Assembly (NCBI GenBank): GCA_039818825.1 | Contig: JBCBTD010000050.1 | Coordinates: forward strand, 1-29,064 | Length of the DNA: 29,064 bases | Reading direction: 5' to 3' | From: JBCBTD01 sp039818825 | GTDB taxonomy: Bacteria; Pseudomonadota; Alphaproteobacteria; Geminicoccales; Geminicoccaceae | Part shown: positions 1 through 8,272 of the stretch, one piece after another | Layout: every line of letters starts with the position of its first letter | Numbering within the stretch: the stretch's first letter is position 1 | The notes under the pieces: generated by a model | The model's database searches: none | Told to the model about the DNA's origin: nothing | Seen by the model: only the letters and a program-made list of their open reading frames with translations | Made by a program: the position numbers and the translations under genes

Positions 1-76
1 CGAAGCGGTCGGCGTCGGCGCCCAGGAGGTCGCGGACCTCATCGGCCGACCAAACGTAGAAGCGTCCCTCCTCGCC
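1..76 (-). pseudogene. Inverted fragment of YyaL/DUF255 gene
   Basis: Read on the minus strand from 76 down to 1, this stretch encodes GEEGRFYVWSADEV, then RDLLGADADRF. That is the conserved segment following the DADSEG motif in YyaL/DUF255 (SSP411-like) thioredoxin-fold proteins. In the family it lies a few dozen residues upstream of the part encoded on the plus strand from about position 79. The minus frame hits a TGA at 77-79, exactly where homology switches strands. The fragment is therefore inverted relative to the rest of its own gene. It runs off the left edge, so the other breakpoint is not visible. It could be a small genuine inversion or a fold-back chimera at a contig end. Confidence 0.75.
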
Positions 77-78
77 TC

Positions 79-972
79 ACCGACGGCGACCTCGATGACC
101 CGGCGCACGAAGCCCGTATCCGTGAATGGCTCGAGATCCTGCACCAAAGGCGAGCCGCGCGGGTGCGGCCGGGTCTCGACGACAAGGTACTGGCCGATTG
201 GAACGGCATGATGATCGCCGCTCTGGCCAGGGCCGGCCAGTTGCTCGAGGAGCCGGCATGGATCGAGGCGGCGGCCGCTGCATTCGCGGAGGTGGTCGAC
301 CGCCTCGGCAACGGCGATCGCCTCGCCCACAGCTACCGGGACGGTCGGCGGCTCGACCTCGGTTTCCTCGACGATCATGTGCAGATGGCTAGATCGGCAG
401 CGGCGCTGTTCGCCGCGACCGGCAACGCCCCCTATCGCGACCACGCCACGACCTGGATCGCCACCGCCTTTCGAGACTACCGCGACGACACCGGCGCCTT
501 CCGGCCGGGACCCGCCGACGGTCGCCTACCGGTCGCGAGCCGCTGGCAGACCGACGGGCCGACGCCGAGCCCGATCGGCACCCTGGCAACGGTCTGCGCC
601 CAGCTCTGGCACCTCACCGCGGACACCGACCATGCGCGTGACGCGCAATCGATCATCGACCGCTATGCAGGCGAGATCGCCCGCAATCCTGCGGGCTACG
701 CGTCGCTGATGTTGGCATCTGCATGGCTGCGGGAGGCAACGCTTCTCGTCCTCACCGGTGACGGTGCCGCAGTGTCACCGCTGGGGCAGACAGTCCGGCG
801 CCATCTGCCGGGTTTCGCCATCCGCGTCGATGGCGACCCGTACGTTCCAATCAGCCACCCTGCTCATGGCAAGACGGCCGTCGGCGGCCAACCCACGCTC
901 TACGTCTGCCGCGACGGTACCTGCCGTCCGCCGGTTGTCGATGCCGCCAACGTGGCTGAAGCACTGAGTTGA
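79..972 (+). CDS. YyaL/DUF255 thioredoxin-domain protein, C-terminal part (5' disrupted)
   Basis: This is the C-terminal part of a YyaL/SSP411-family protein: an N-terminal thioredoxin-like DUF255 domain (not in this window) followed by an alpha/alpha-barrel related to glycoside hydrolases. The physiological reaction is not established. Diagnostic features are RPGLDDKVLADWNGMMIAAL near the start, then helical-barrel repeats, and the usual C-terminal YVCRDGTC two-cysteine motif, ending at TGA 970-972. The frame has no stop back to base 1, but homology begins only around 76-79 (LTDGDLDD). Upstream of that the plus frame is meaningless and the expected sequence sits on the minus strand. An ATG-initiated reading from 163 would begin inside the RPGLDDK motif, so it is not a real start. 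The gene is either broken by an inversion or misassembled here. Confidence 0.8.
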   Translation, partial: TDGDLDDPAHEARIREWLEILHQRRAARVRPGLDDKVLADWNGMMIAALARAGQLLEEPAWIEAAAAAFAEVVDRLGNGDRLAHSYRDGRRLDLGFLDDHVQMARSAAALFAATGNAPYRDHATTWIATAFRDYRDDTGAFRPGPADGRLPVASRWQTDGPTPSPIGTLATVCAQLWHLTADTDHARDAQSIIDRYAGEIARNPAGYASLMLASAWLREATLLVLTGDGAAVSPLGQTVRRHLPGFAIRVDGDPYVPISHPAHGKTAVGGQPTLYVCRDGTCRPPVVDAANVAEALS

Positions 973-1015
973 GGCGAAGGGAAGCCGGCGCAGCGGCGGG
1001 CGCTGGCCTCTTGGC

Positions 1016-1456
1016 CTAAGCCGCGGCCTGCGCGCGCGTCGGGACGACCAGCTTGGCCTCGCCGGTCAGTACCGGACGGCCGCCGACGGTGCACACGGTC
1101 TCCGCCGTCACCCGGCGACGCTCCTTGTCGACCTCGGACAGCGTGATCTTCGCTTTGACGGTGTCGCCTGATCGGACCGGCGCCATGAACTTCAGCGTTT
1201 GGCTGACATAGATACAGCCCGGGCCAGGTAAACGCGTGCCGAGCACCGTCGAGATCAGGCTGGAAACCAGCATGCCGTGGGCGATCCGGCCCTCGAACAT
1301 GCTCTCGGCCGCAAACTCTTCGTCCAGATGCACTGGATTGGTGTCGCCGGAGACGCCAGCGAACATCACGATGTCGGCCTCGGTGATCGTTTTGCCGTAC
1401 GTGGCCGACATGCCGGCTTCGAGGTCTTCGATGAAGTGGATGATCTCGTCGGTCAC
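1016..1456 (-). CDS. MaoC-like (R)-specific enoyl-CoA hydratase
   Basis: A 146-residue single hot-dog domain of the MaoC/hydratase-2 family. The hydratase-2 signature is present as A-G-V-S-G-D-T-N-P-V-H, giving the catalytic pair Asp38 and His43. Length and motif match PhaJ-type enzymes, which hydrate trans-2-enoyl-CoA to (R)-3-hydroxyacyl-CoA and can link beta-oxidation to PHA synthesis. The start is GTG (1454-1456), preceded by a purine-rich GAGGCGG; the N-terminus aligns with the family at this start. The gene is downstream of radC on the same strand, with about 100 bases between. A PHA depolymerase gene two loci upstream makes a PHA role plausible, but other MaoC proteins act on different acyl-CoAs, so substrate is inferred. 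Confidence 0.85.
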   Translation of the reverse strand: MTDEIIHFIEDLEAGMSATYGKTITEADIVMFAGVSGDTNPVHLDEEFAAESMFEGRIAHGMLVSSLISTVLGTRLPGPGCIYVSQTLKFMAPVRSGDTVKAKITLSEVDKERRRVTAETVCTVGGRPVLTGEAKLVVPTRAQAAA

Positions 1457-1564
1457 GGGGCCGCCTCGCTACGGGTTGCTATGTTGCAACGCAGTATAGC
1501 TAGCCAAACGTCGTAGCGACACCCAAAAGTTGGCCTTGGGTTGCAGGATGAACGCGCGCCGCGG

Positions 1565-2410
1565 TCAGCTCGCAGTGATGTGGCCCAAGGTCCTCAGACT
1601 GGCGATGCCGCGCGCCGCCAAGATCAAGTGATCGTGGAGGGTGATGCCCAGTGTGCCGAGCGCCGACTGCACCTGGCGCGTCGTCTCGATGTCGGCGCGG
1701 GACGGCGTCGGGTCGCCCGAGGGGTGGTTGTGCGCCATGATCAGCGCGGACGCATGCAGCTCGAGAGCGCGGCGCGCCACCTCCCGCGGGTACAAAGGCG
1801 TGTGGTCGACCGTGCCCCGGTGCATCGTCTCGTCGCGGATCAGGTTGTTCTTGCGGTCGAGGAACAGGAGCCGCAGCGTCTCGACCCGCTCGAAGCGCAT
1901 GTCGACGCCCAGGTAGTCGACCAGCGCCTGCCACGAACCGATGGTGATCGGCGCTTCCAAAGGCGCTCGCAGCACCCGACGGAGCGTCACCTGGATGGCC
2001 TTGAACATCGAGATCGTGACCTCGCCGACCCCGTCGAGCTCGCGCAGTTCGTCGGTCGTGGCGTTCAGCACGCCGCCTAGGCTCTGGAACCGCTCGACCA
2101 GCGCCGAGGCGAGCGCCCGGCCGTCGAGCTTGTAGCCGCTGAGGAACAGCAGCACTTCCAGCATGTCCACGTCTTCGAGATCGCCCTGCGGTTCACCGGA
2201 AAGGCGTGCCAACAGGTGGTTGGGCGCGACCCCTGGAAACGCCTCGACCGCGGTCGCGCCGAACGCGGCCCGCCGCGGCTCCGCAAGACCGACGTCGCCG
2301 CCCGTCGAGCGGACGAAGCCCGTCGACGCGCTCTCGCGCGGCAAGGCCGAGACGGCATCGTCCGCGGCGCGGATCGCGCGGATGATAGATCGACTTGCGG
2401 CTCCGGACAT
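1565..2410 (-). CDS. radC: RadC family JAB/MPN-domain protein
   Basis: A 281-residue RadC-type protein. It has a variable N-terminal region of about 60 residues, a helix-hairpin-helix-like section (about 85-135, with LDGVGEVT), and a C-terminal JAB/MPN metalloprotease-like domain. The JAMM-like metal motif is intact: His227, His229 and Asp240 in AHNHPSGDPTPSRAD. The historical link of radC to DNA repair has been questioned and the true substrate is unknown. The ATG start at 2408-2410 is preceded on the coding strand by GCAGGAGAG, a good ribosome binding site. It is transcribed in the same direction as the depolymerase gene, with a 135-base A+T-richer gap that probably carries its own promoter. 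Confidence 0.9.
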   Translation of the reverse strand: MSGAASRSIIRAIRAADDAVSALPRESASTGFVRSTGGDVGLAEPRRAAFGATAVEAFPGVAPNHLLARLSGEPQGDLEDVDMLEVLLFLSGYKLDGRALASALVERFQSLGGVLNATTDELRELDGVGEVTISMFKAIQVTLRRVLRAPLEAPITIGSWQALVDYLGVDMRFERVETLRLLFLDRKNNLIRDETMHRGTVDHTPLYPREVARRALELHASALIMAHNHPSGDPTPSRADIETTRQVQSALGTLGITLHDHLILAARGIASLRTLGHITAS

Positions 2411-2428
2411 CGCTCACTCTCCTGCAAC

Positions 2429-2447
2429 TCTCAACCAATAATTGAGA
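2429..2447. promoter_or_regulatory. Small dyad upstream of radC
   Basis: Perfect 6-bp inverted arms TCTCAA (2429-2434) and TTGAGA (2442-2447) with a 7-base A+T-rich spacer, in the otherwise GC-rich gap between radC and the depolymerase gene. It lies 19-37 bases upstream of the radC ATG, where a promoter-overlapping operator could sit. A TTGCAA element lies a little further upstream on the radC strand, but no convincing -10 box is visible. The function is inferred only from position. Confidence 0.3.
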
Positions 2448-2545
2448 ACTGCATAAGATTGCAATCACCCAACGGTCTCGAAGCCGGGGCGTTTCAGCGC
2501 AGGTGCCATGCGCGGCGATCCCGTAATGCGCGAGCGAGCAAAGGT

Positions 2546-3706
2546 TCAGGCCGCGTCGAGCATCGCGCCCAGATGCGGCTCCACGGCTTCGAAGAACCGT
2601 GCGCCGGTGAACATCTCGTGGTGCCGCGCCCCTTCCACGGTCACACGGCGCACCCCAGCGTGCGGCACGAGATCGGCCGCTGCGTGGGTTTGGCCCGGAC
2701 CAACCAGGTCGTCGGCAGTGCCCTCCACCGTCAACAGCCGCACGCCGCCCAGCGCAGCGAGGTCGACGCGGCGGCCGTCGCAGGTGAGCGTGCCGTTCGC
2801 CAGATCGTGGTCGTGGAAAGCTGAGACGATCGTGTCCAGGAACAGCTCGCCGGGCACGTCCAGCAGGCTGTGCAGATCGCGGTGCTCGCGGGTACGGACA
2901 CCGGGCCCACCGTTCGCCAACTCGTGGACGACGCCCAAATGCGCCTCCAGGTACATCGGCGGACAGCCATAGGCGTAGGCGAGGAGTTGCAGCACCCCCG
3001 GATAGACCGGCCGACCCGCGCCAGGGAACCGGCCCGGCACGGCAGTGGTGAACTGCGCTTCCAGCAAGGCCGCAGGCTGCCAGCGGAGGAGCAGCGACGG
3101 CGGGTGCGCGCCGCCGCGCGTGTCGACCGGGCCGGCCAGCAACGCCACCACGGCAGCCGGGGCTCCTGCCGCCGCCGCCAGGGCAGCGCCACCCAACGTC
3201 GCCACGACCGACTGTGACAGCCCGACGACGACAGCGCCCGGACCGGCGTCCAAAAGCGTCCGTTCCACCACCTCGATCTGCTCTTCGAGGCCGAATCGGC
3301 CCGCTGCTTCCGGGACCCGGCGCGCGTCGTGCCATTCGATGACGATGACCGGCCGGTAGCACATCAACGCCGCGATCAGCGGGCTCGCCACACCGGCGAC
3401 GTACCCGGAAAACGGCGGCACCAAAACGACCGGCGGGCCATCGCCGCGCGCACCGCGAAACCGCCATACCGTGGCAAATGGGCCGATTTCCTGGCTCGTC
3501 GCGTCGTAAGGGCCGCGGACGTCAGCGCGGACGAAATCGTCGAGCGACGCTTCGACGGGGTCGAGTGACGCCACCAATCGGCCTCCGATCTCGTGGGCAG
3601 CCACCTGGAACGGCAGCCACGTCTGGGCAGGCTGGGCCATCCAACCGCTCAATCCGACGAGTGGCACCAACGCCGACCGGTGCCATTCCAACAACTGGTA
3701 AAACAA
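2546..3706 (-). CDS. phaZ: Intracellular polyhydroxyalkanoate depolymerase family protein
   Basis: An alpha/beta-hydrolase of the intracellular PhaZ type, which degrades native PHB granules. N-terminal LFYQLLEWHRSALVPL matches the family start. The nucleophile elbow is VVVGLSQSVV: the usual family nucleophile is Cys in a Cys-Gln-Pro context, and here it is Ser followed by Gln. The acid region EGTADDLVGPGQT and the histidine region GARHHEMFTG are both present. I chose TTG 3704-3706 as start (386 aa) because family homology begins there and a G-rich tract precedes it. A GTG at 3776-3778, 3 bases after the alaS stop, would add 24 unconserved residues. The gene may be co-transcribed with alaS. 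Confidence 0.8.
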   Translation of the reverse strand: MFYQLLEWHRSALVPLVGLSGWMAQPAQTWLPFQVAAHEIGGRLVASLDPVEASLDDFVRADVRGPYDATSQEIGPFATVWRFRGARGDGPPVVLVPPFSGYVAGVASPLIAALMCYRPVIVIEWHDARRVPEAAGRFGLEEQIEVVERTLLDAGPGAVVVGLSQSVVATLGGAALAAAAGAPAAVVALLAGPVDTRGGAHPPSLLLRWQPAALLEAQFTTAVPGRFPGAGRPVYPGVLQLLAYAYGCPPMYLEAHLGVVHELANGGPGVRTREHRDLHSLLDVPGELFLDTIVSAFHDHDLANGTLTCDGRRVDLAALGGVRLLTVEGTADDLVGPGQTHAAADLVPHAGVRRVTVEGARHHEMFTGARFFEAVEPHLGAMLDAA

Positions 3707-3781
3707 GGTCCCCCCGACCCGCAGGTTACTTGATCCATCTGGTTGCCGGGTCGGTGCCGAGCTGGCAACCCCTCTCACGTT

Positions 3782-6427
3782 TCAAACTGCGCTACGGAGT
3801 GCCTCTTTCACGGCTTCGACCGCCGCTGGCGCGGCTCCACCATCAGGGCCACCGCCCTGCGCGAAGTCCGGACGCCCACCGCCGCCTCGCCCGCCGAGCG
3901 CCGACACCCCGGCCCGGACCAGACCGACGGCGTCGAGCTTCCCCGCCAGATCGTCGGTGACGGTGACGACGATCGCCGCCTTGCCGTCAGTCAGGCTGAC
4001 CAACAGCGCGACCCCGGAGCCGAGCTGCGCCTTCAGCCCGTCGGCGATGCCGCGCAGGTCCTTTGCCGGCACGTCCTCGAGCGTGCGCGCCGCGAAGCGC
4101 ACGCCCGCCACCTCCTCGGCGGCGTCGCTACCATTGCCGCCGCCGGTCGCCATCCGTTGGCGCGTGTCGGCCAGCTCCCGCTCCAACCGCTTGCGGTCCT
4201 CCAACAGCGCCGCGACCCGCTCGGGCACGTCCGCCGGAGACGCCTTCAGCAGCTCGGCCGTGCGGCGCAGCAGCGCCTCCTCTTCGGCGATCGCGCCGAG
4301 GGCCGCACCACCGGTGAAGGCTTCGATGCGGCGGACGCCGGCCGCCACCGCAGCTTCCGCGACCAGCTTGACGAGGGCAACGTCGCCGGTGCGGGCGACG
4401 TGGGTGCCACCGCACAGCTCCATCGAATAGATGCCACCATCATCACGGTGGCCCATCGTCACGACCCGCACCTCGTCGCCGTACTTTTCGCCGAAGAGCG
4501 CCATGGCGCCGGCGGCGATCGCGTCGTCCTGGGCCATGATCCGGGTCTCTGTCGGCTGGTTCTGCCGGACATAGGCGTTCACGTCGGCCTCGACCGTCGC
4601 CAACTCCCGCTCGGCCATCGGCTTCGGATGGCTGAAATCGAAGCGCAGACGATCGGGCGCCACGAGCGAGCCGCGCTGGGCAACGTGCCCGCCCAGGTGC
4701 TCGCGCAGCGCCGCGTGCACGAGATGCGTCGCCGAGTGTGCCCGTCGCAGCGCGTCGCGCCGGCCGACGTCAACCGCCAGCTCGACCGCCTCGCCGCGGC
4801 CGAACTGCCCTTCGGCCAATCGACCCTGGTGCAGCCAGAGATCGCCCATCACCTTCTGGGTGTCCGTGACCTCGAACCGAGCCGCCGCGGTCCTGATCTG
4901 CCCCCGGTCGCCTTCCTGCCCGCCACTCTGGGCGTAGAAGGGCGTCTGGTTGGTGATCAAGATCGCCTCGGCACCTGCCGCCAACACCTCGACCTCGGCA
5001 CCGTCCCGGACGATCGCCTCGAGCACGCCCTCGGCGCGCGTTGTCGCGTAGCCGAGGAATTCTGTGGCCCCGACGCGTTCGTGCAGCTCGAACCACAAGC
5101 TCTCGACCGCAGCTTCGCCCGAGCCCTTCCAGCTCGCCCGCGCGGCCCGGCGCTGCGCCGCCATGGCGGCATCGAAGCCGGCCCGATCGACGCCGATGTC
5201 GCGCGCCCGGAGCGCATCCTGGGTCAAATCGAGAGGAAAGCCGTAAGTATCGTACAGCTTGAACGCCACACTGCCGGCGAGCGTGCTGCCGGCGCCCATC
5301 CCGCCGGTCTCCTCGTCCAGCAGCCGCAGCCCTCGGTCCAACGTCCGCCGGAAGTTGGTCTCTTCCAGCTTCAGCACCTCGGTGATCATCGGCTCGGCGC
5401 GGACCAGCTCCGGAAACGCTTGGCCCATCTGCCGGACCAACGTCGGCACCAGCCTGTGCATCAACGGCTCGGTCGCCCCCAACAGGTGCGCGTGCCGCAT
5501 CCCACGGCGCATGATCCGACGCAACACGTAGCCGCGCCCGTCAGGCGCCGGCATCACCCCGTCGGCCACCAGAAACGCGCTGGCGCGCAGGTGGTCGGCG
5601 ATCACCTTGTGCGACGGTGCCGACGGTCCCGTGGCCGGCGCGCCGGTCAGCTCGACACTCGCGTCGATCAGCGCCCGAAACAAATCGATGTCGTAGTTGT
5701 CGTGCACGCCCTGCAGCACGGCGGCGATGCGTTCCAACCCCATGCCGGTGTCGATCGACGGATGCGGCAGCGCCACGCGCTCGCTGCTCGTCACCTGCTC
5801 GAACTGCATGAACACGAGGTTCCAGATCTCGATGAAGCGGTCGCCGTCCTCGTCCGCGCTGCCGGGCGGGCCGCCGGCGATGTGCGGGCCGTGATCGTAG
5901 AAGATCTCCGAACATGGCCCGCACGGGCCCGTCTCGCCCATCGCCCAGAAATTGTCGGACGTGGCGATCCGCAGGATCCGCTCGTCGGGCAGCCCGGCGA
6001 TCTTCCGCCACAGCGCCGCCGCGTCTTCGTCTTCGGCGTAGACGGTGACGAGCAACCGCTCCGCCGGTAGCCCGAACTCCGTGGTCACCAGCCGCCAGGC
6101 CAGGTCGATCGCCCGTTCTTTGAAGTAATCACCAAACGAGAAATTCCCCAGCATCTCGAAGAAGGTGTGGTGCCGGGCGGTGTAACCGACGTTGTCGAGA
6201 TCGTTGTGCTTGCCGCCGGCGCGCACGCACTTTTGCGACGTGGTCGCGGTGGAGTAAGGCCGGGGTTCGAGGCCGGTGAATGCGTTCTTGAACTGAACCA
6301 TGCCGGCGTTGGTGAACAACAACGTCGGATCGTTGTGCGGCACCAGTGACGACGACGGGACGATCTCGTGGCCTTCGCGCGCGAAGAAGTCGAGGAATGC
6401 GCTGCGGATCGCGTTGACGCTGACCAT
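3782..6427 (-). CDS. alaS: Alanine-tRNA ligase
   Basis: Class II aminoacyl-tRNA synthetase charging tRNA-Ala, 881 residues, full family length. The N-terminal catalytic core shows NDPTLLFTNAGMVQFK, KCVRAGGKHNDLDNVG and HHTFFEMLGNFSFGDYFK. The editing domain has the zinc-binding histidines of HSATHLVHAALREHLG and the cysteine-histidine pair of CGGTHVARTG. The C-Ala/DHHA1 region ends with a glycine-rich stretch. It lies 24 bases downstream of recA on the same strand, the common alphaproteobacterial recA-alaS arrangement, so it is probably co-transcribed. The ATG at 6425-6427 has a GAAGG about 11 bases upstream. Confidence 0.98.
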   Translation of the reverse strand: MVSVNAIRSAFLDFFAREGHEIVPSSSLVPHNDPTLLFTNAGMVQFKNAFTGLEPRPYSTATTSQKCVRAGGKHNDLDNVGYTARHHTFFEMLGNFSFGDYFKERAIDLAWRLVTTEFGLPAERLLVTVYAEDEDAAALWRKIAGLPDERILRIATSDNFWAMGETGPCGPCSEIFYDHGPHIAGGPPGSADEDGDRFIEIWNLVFMQFEQVTSSERVALPHPSIDTGMGLERIAAVLQGVHDNYDIDLFRALIDASVELTGAPATGPSAPSHKVIADHLRASAFLVADGVMPAPDGRGYVLRRIMRRGMRHAHLLGATEPLMHRLVPTLVRQMGQAFPELVRAEPMITEVLKLEETNFRRTLDRGLRLLDEETGGMGAGSTLAGSVAFKLYDTYGFPLDLTQDALRARDIGVDRAGFDAAMAAQRRAARASWKGSGEAAVESLWFELHERVGATEFLGYATTRAEGVLEAIVRDGAEVEVLAAGAEAILITNQTPFYAQSGGQEGDRGQIRTAAARFEVTDTQKVMGDLWLHQGRLAEGQFGRGEAVELAVDVGRRDALRRAHSATHLVHAALREHLGGHVAQRGSLVAPDRLRFDFSHPKPMAERELATVEADVNAYVRQNQPTETRIMAQDDAIAAGAMALFGEKYGDEVRVVTMGHRDDGGIYSMELCGGTHVARTGDVALVKLVAEAAVAAGVRRIEAFTGGAALGAIAEEEALLRRTAELLKASPADVPERVAALLEDRKRLERELADTRQRMATGGGNGSDAAEEVAGVRFAARTLEDVPAKDLRGIADGLKAQLGSGVALLVSLTDGKAAIVVTVTDDLAGKLDAVGLVRAGVSALGGRGGGGRPDFAQGGGPDGGAAPAAVEAVKEALRSAV

Positions 6428-6451
6428 GAACGAGAAACCTTCGAGGAAAGC

Positions 6452-7507
<1,056 letters not shown>

Positions 7508-7575
7508 GGACGGATCTCGATTGGGGAACGATAGCGCGTCTTAGCAGAGCCGAAGCACCGCCGACAGGGGGCGTT

Positions 7576-7590
7576 GCCGGTGCGACCGGC
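7576..7590. promoter_or_regulatory. GC-rich dyad between recA and the HAMP gene
   Basis: Perfect inverted repeat GCCGGT-GCG-ACCGGC in the divergent intergenic region. It is flanked by a wider TGCCG (7575-7579) / CGGCA (7594-7598) pairing possibility. It could be an operator or an RNA hairpin in a leader, but short GC dyads are common by chance at this composition. Confidence 0.25.
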
Positions 7591-7678
7591 GGTCGGCAGA
7601 GTCCCGCCGGCGTCAACAGTTCCTCAATCTTCGGAAGGCACGCTCACTCTCTTCCTCGTCCGACGGAGTGCGATCCGC

Positions 7679-8215
7679 ATGACCTTTGTCGCCGCTCCAC
7701 GACGTCGCCCGCTCAGCGCGATCCTGGCGAGCGCCATCGGCGCCCTCGTTCTGGTCACGCTGGTGACCACGGCGGCGTTGGCCGCCGTCGCCTGGGCGGC
7801 CAGCACAAGTGCGACGTCGACCGCCACGCCTGCGCCCGCACTTTGGCCCGTTGCACTGGCTATCGTCGCAGCGCTCAGCTCGACCACCTGCGTGACGGTG
7901 CTGGTGTGGTCGCGCCTGCACAAGACCATCGTCGTCCCGCTCCGTACCCTCGGCCTCGCGTTGGAGAACATCGCGGCCGGCCGTCCGGACCTGCCGATAC
8001 CGAGGGTCGTCGTGATCGATGAACTGGCGACGCTCGCCGGCGCCGTCACGGCCGCCCGCCGACTAGCCCATGAGCTCGATCGGTTGCAGCACCGCGATGC
8101 GAAGCAGCAGGCCCTCTTGGATGCCGTCGCCCGCGACCTCGACACCGCGGCCGCTCACGCCAGCCCGGAAGGCGCGCGCCCAGGACGGCGCTTGCCGACG
8201 ACGACGGCTGCCTGA
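7679..8215 (+). CDS. Membrane protein with HAMP-like region, no effector domain
   Basis: A 178-residue protein with two hydrophobic segments (about residues 12-41 and 54-78) and a short periplasmic loop rich in Ala, Thr and Ser. A HAMP-like linker follows, shown by VVPLRTLGLALENIAAGRPDLPIP and then DELATLAGAV (residues roughly 79-125). The rest is a short coiled-coil helix ending in a disordered tail. HAMP linkers normally join a sensor to a kinase, cyclase or methyl-accepting domain, and none follows here. The stop at 8213-8215 is clean and nothing recognisable continues in another frame. ATG 7679 is preceded by CGGAGTG; an in-frame start at 7574 would add unstructured residues. It is divergent from recA and convergent with htpG. 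Function unknown; it may be a standalone sensor partner or a degenerate kinase. Confidence 0.6.
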   Translation: MTFVAAPRRRPLSAILASAIGALVLVTLVTTAALAAVAWAASTSATSTATPAPALWPVALAIVAALSSTTCVTVLVWSRLHKTIVVPLRTLGLALENIAAGRPDLPIPRVVVIDELATLAGAVTAARRLAHELDRLQHRDAKQQALLDAVARDLDTAAAHASPEGARPGRRLPTTTAA

Positions 8216-8272
8216 CGAACCTGTCGAGCAACGCGCTCGGCCGGCGGCTTCCCAGCGGTTGGGGACTGCTGG

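Noticed and set aside
3743..6070. 775-residue open frame on the plus strand across alaS
   Set aside because: Antisense to the unmistakable alaS gene; long antisense frames are expected at this GC content and the product is Arg/Ala/His-rich without any recognisable fold.
7508..7678. LexA (SOS) operator upstream of recA
   Set aside because: No GTTC-N7-GTTC or GAAC-N7-GAAC in the region; single GAAC and GTTC words are present but unpaired.
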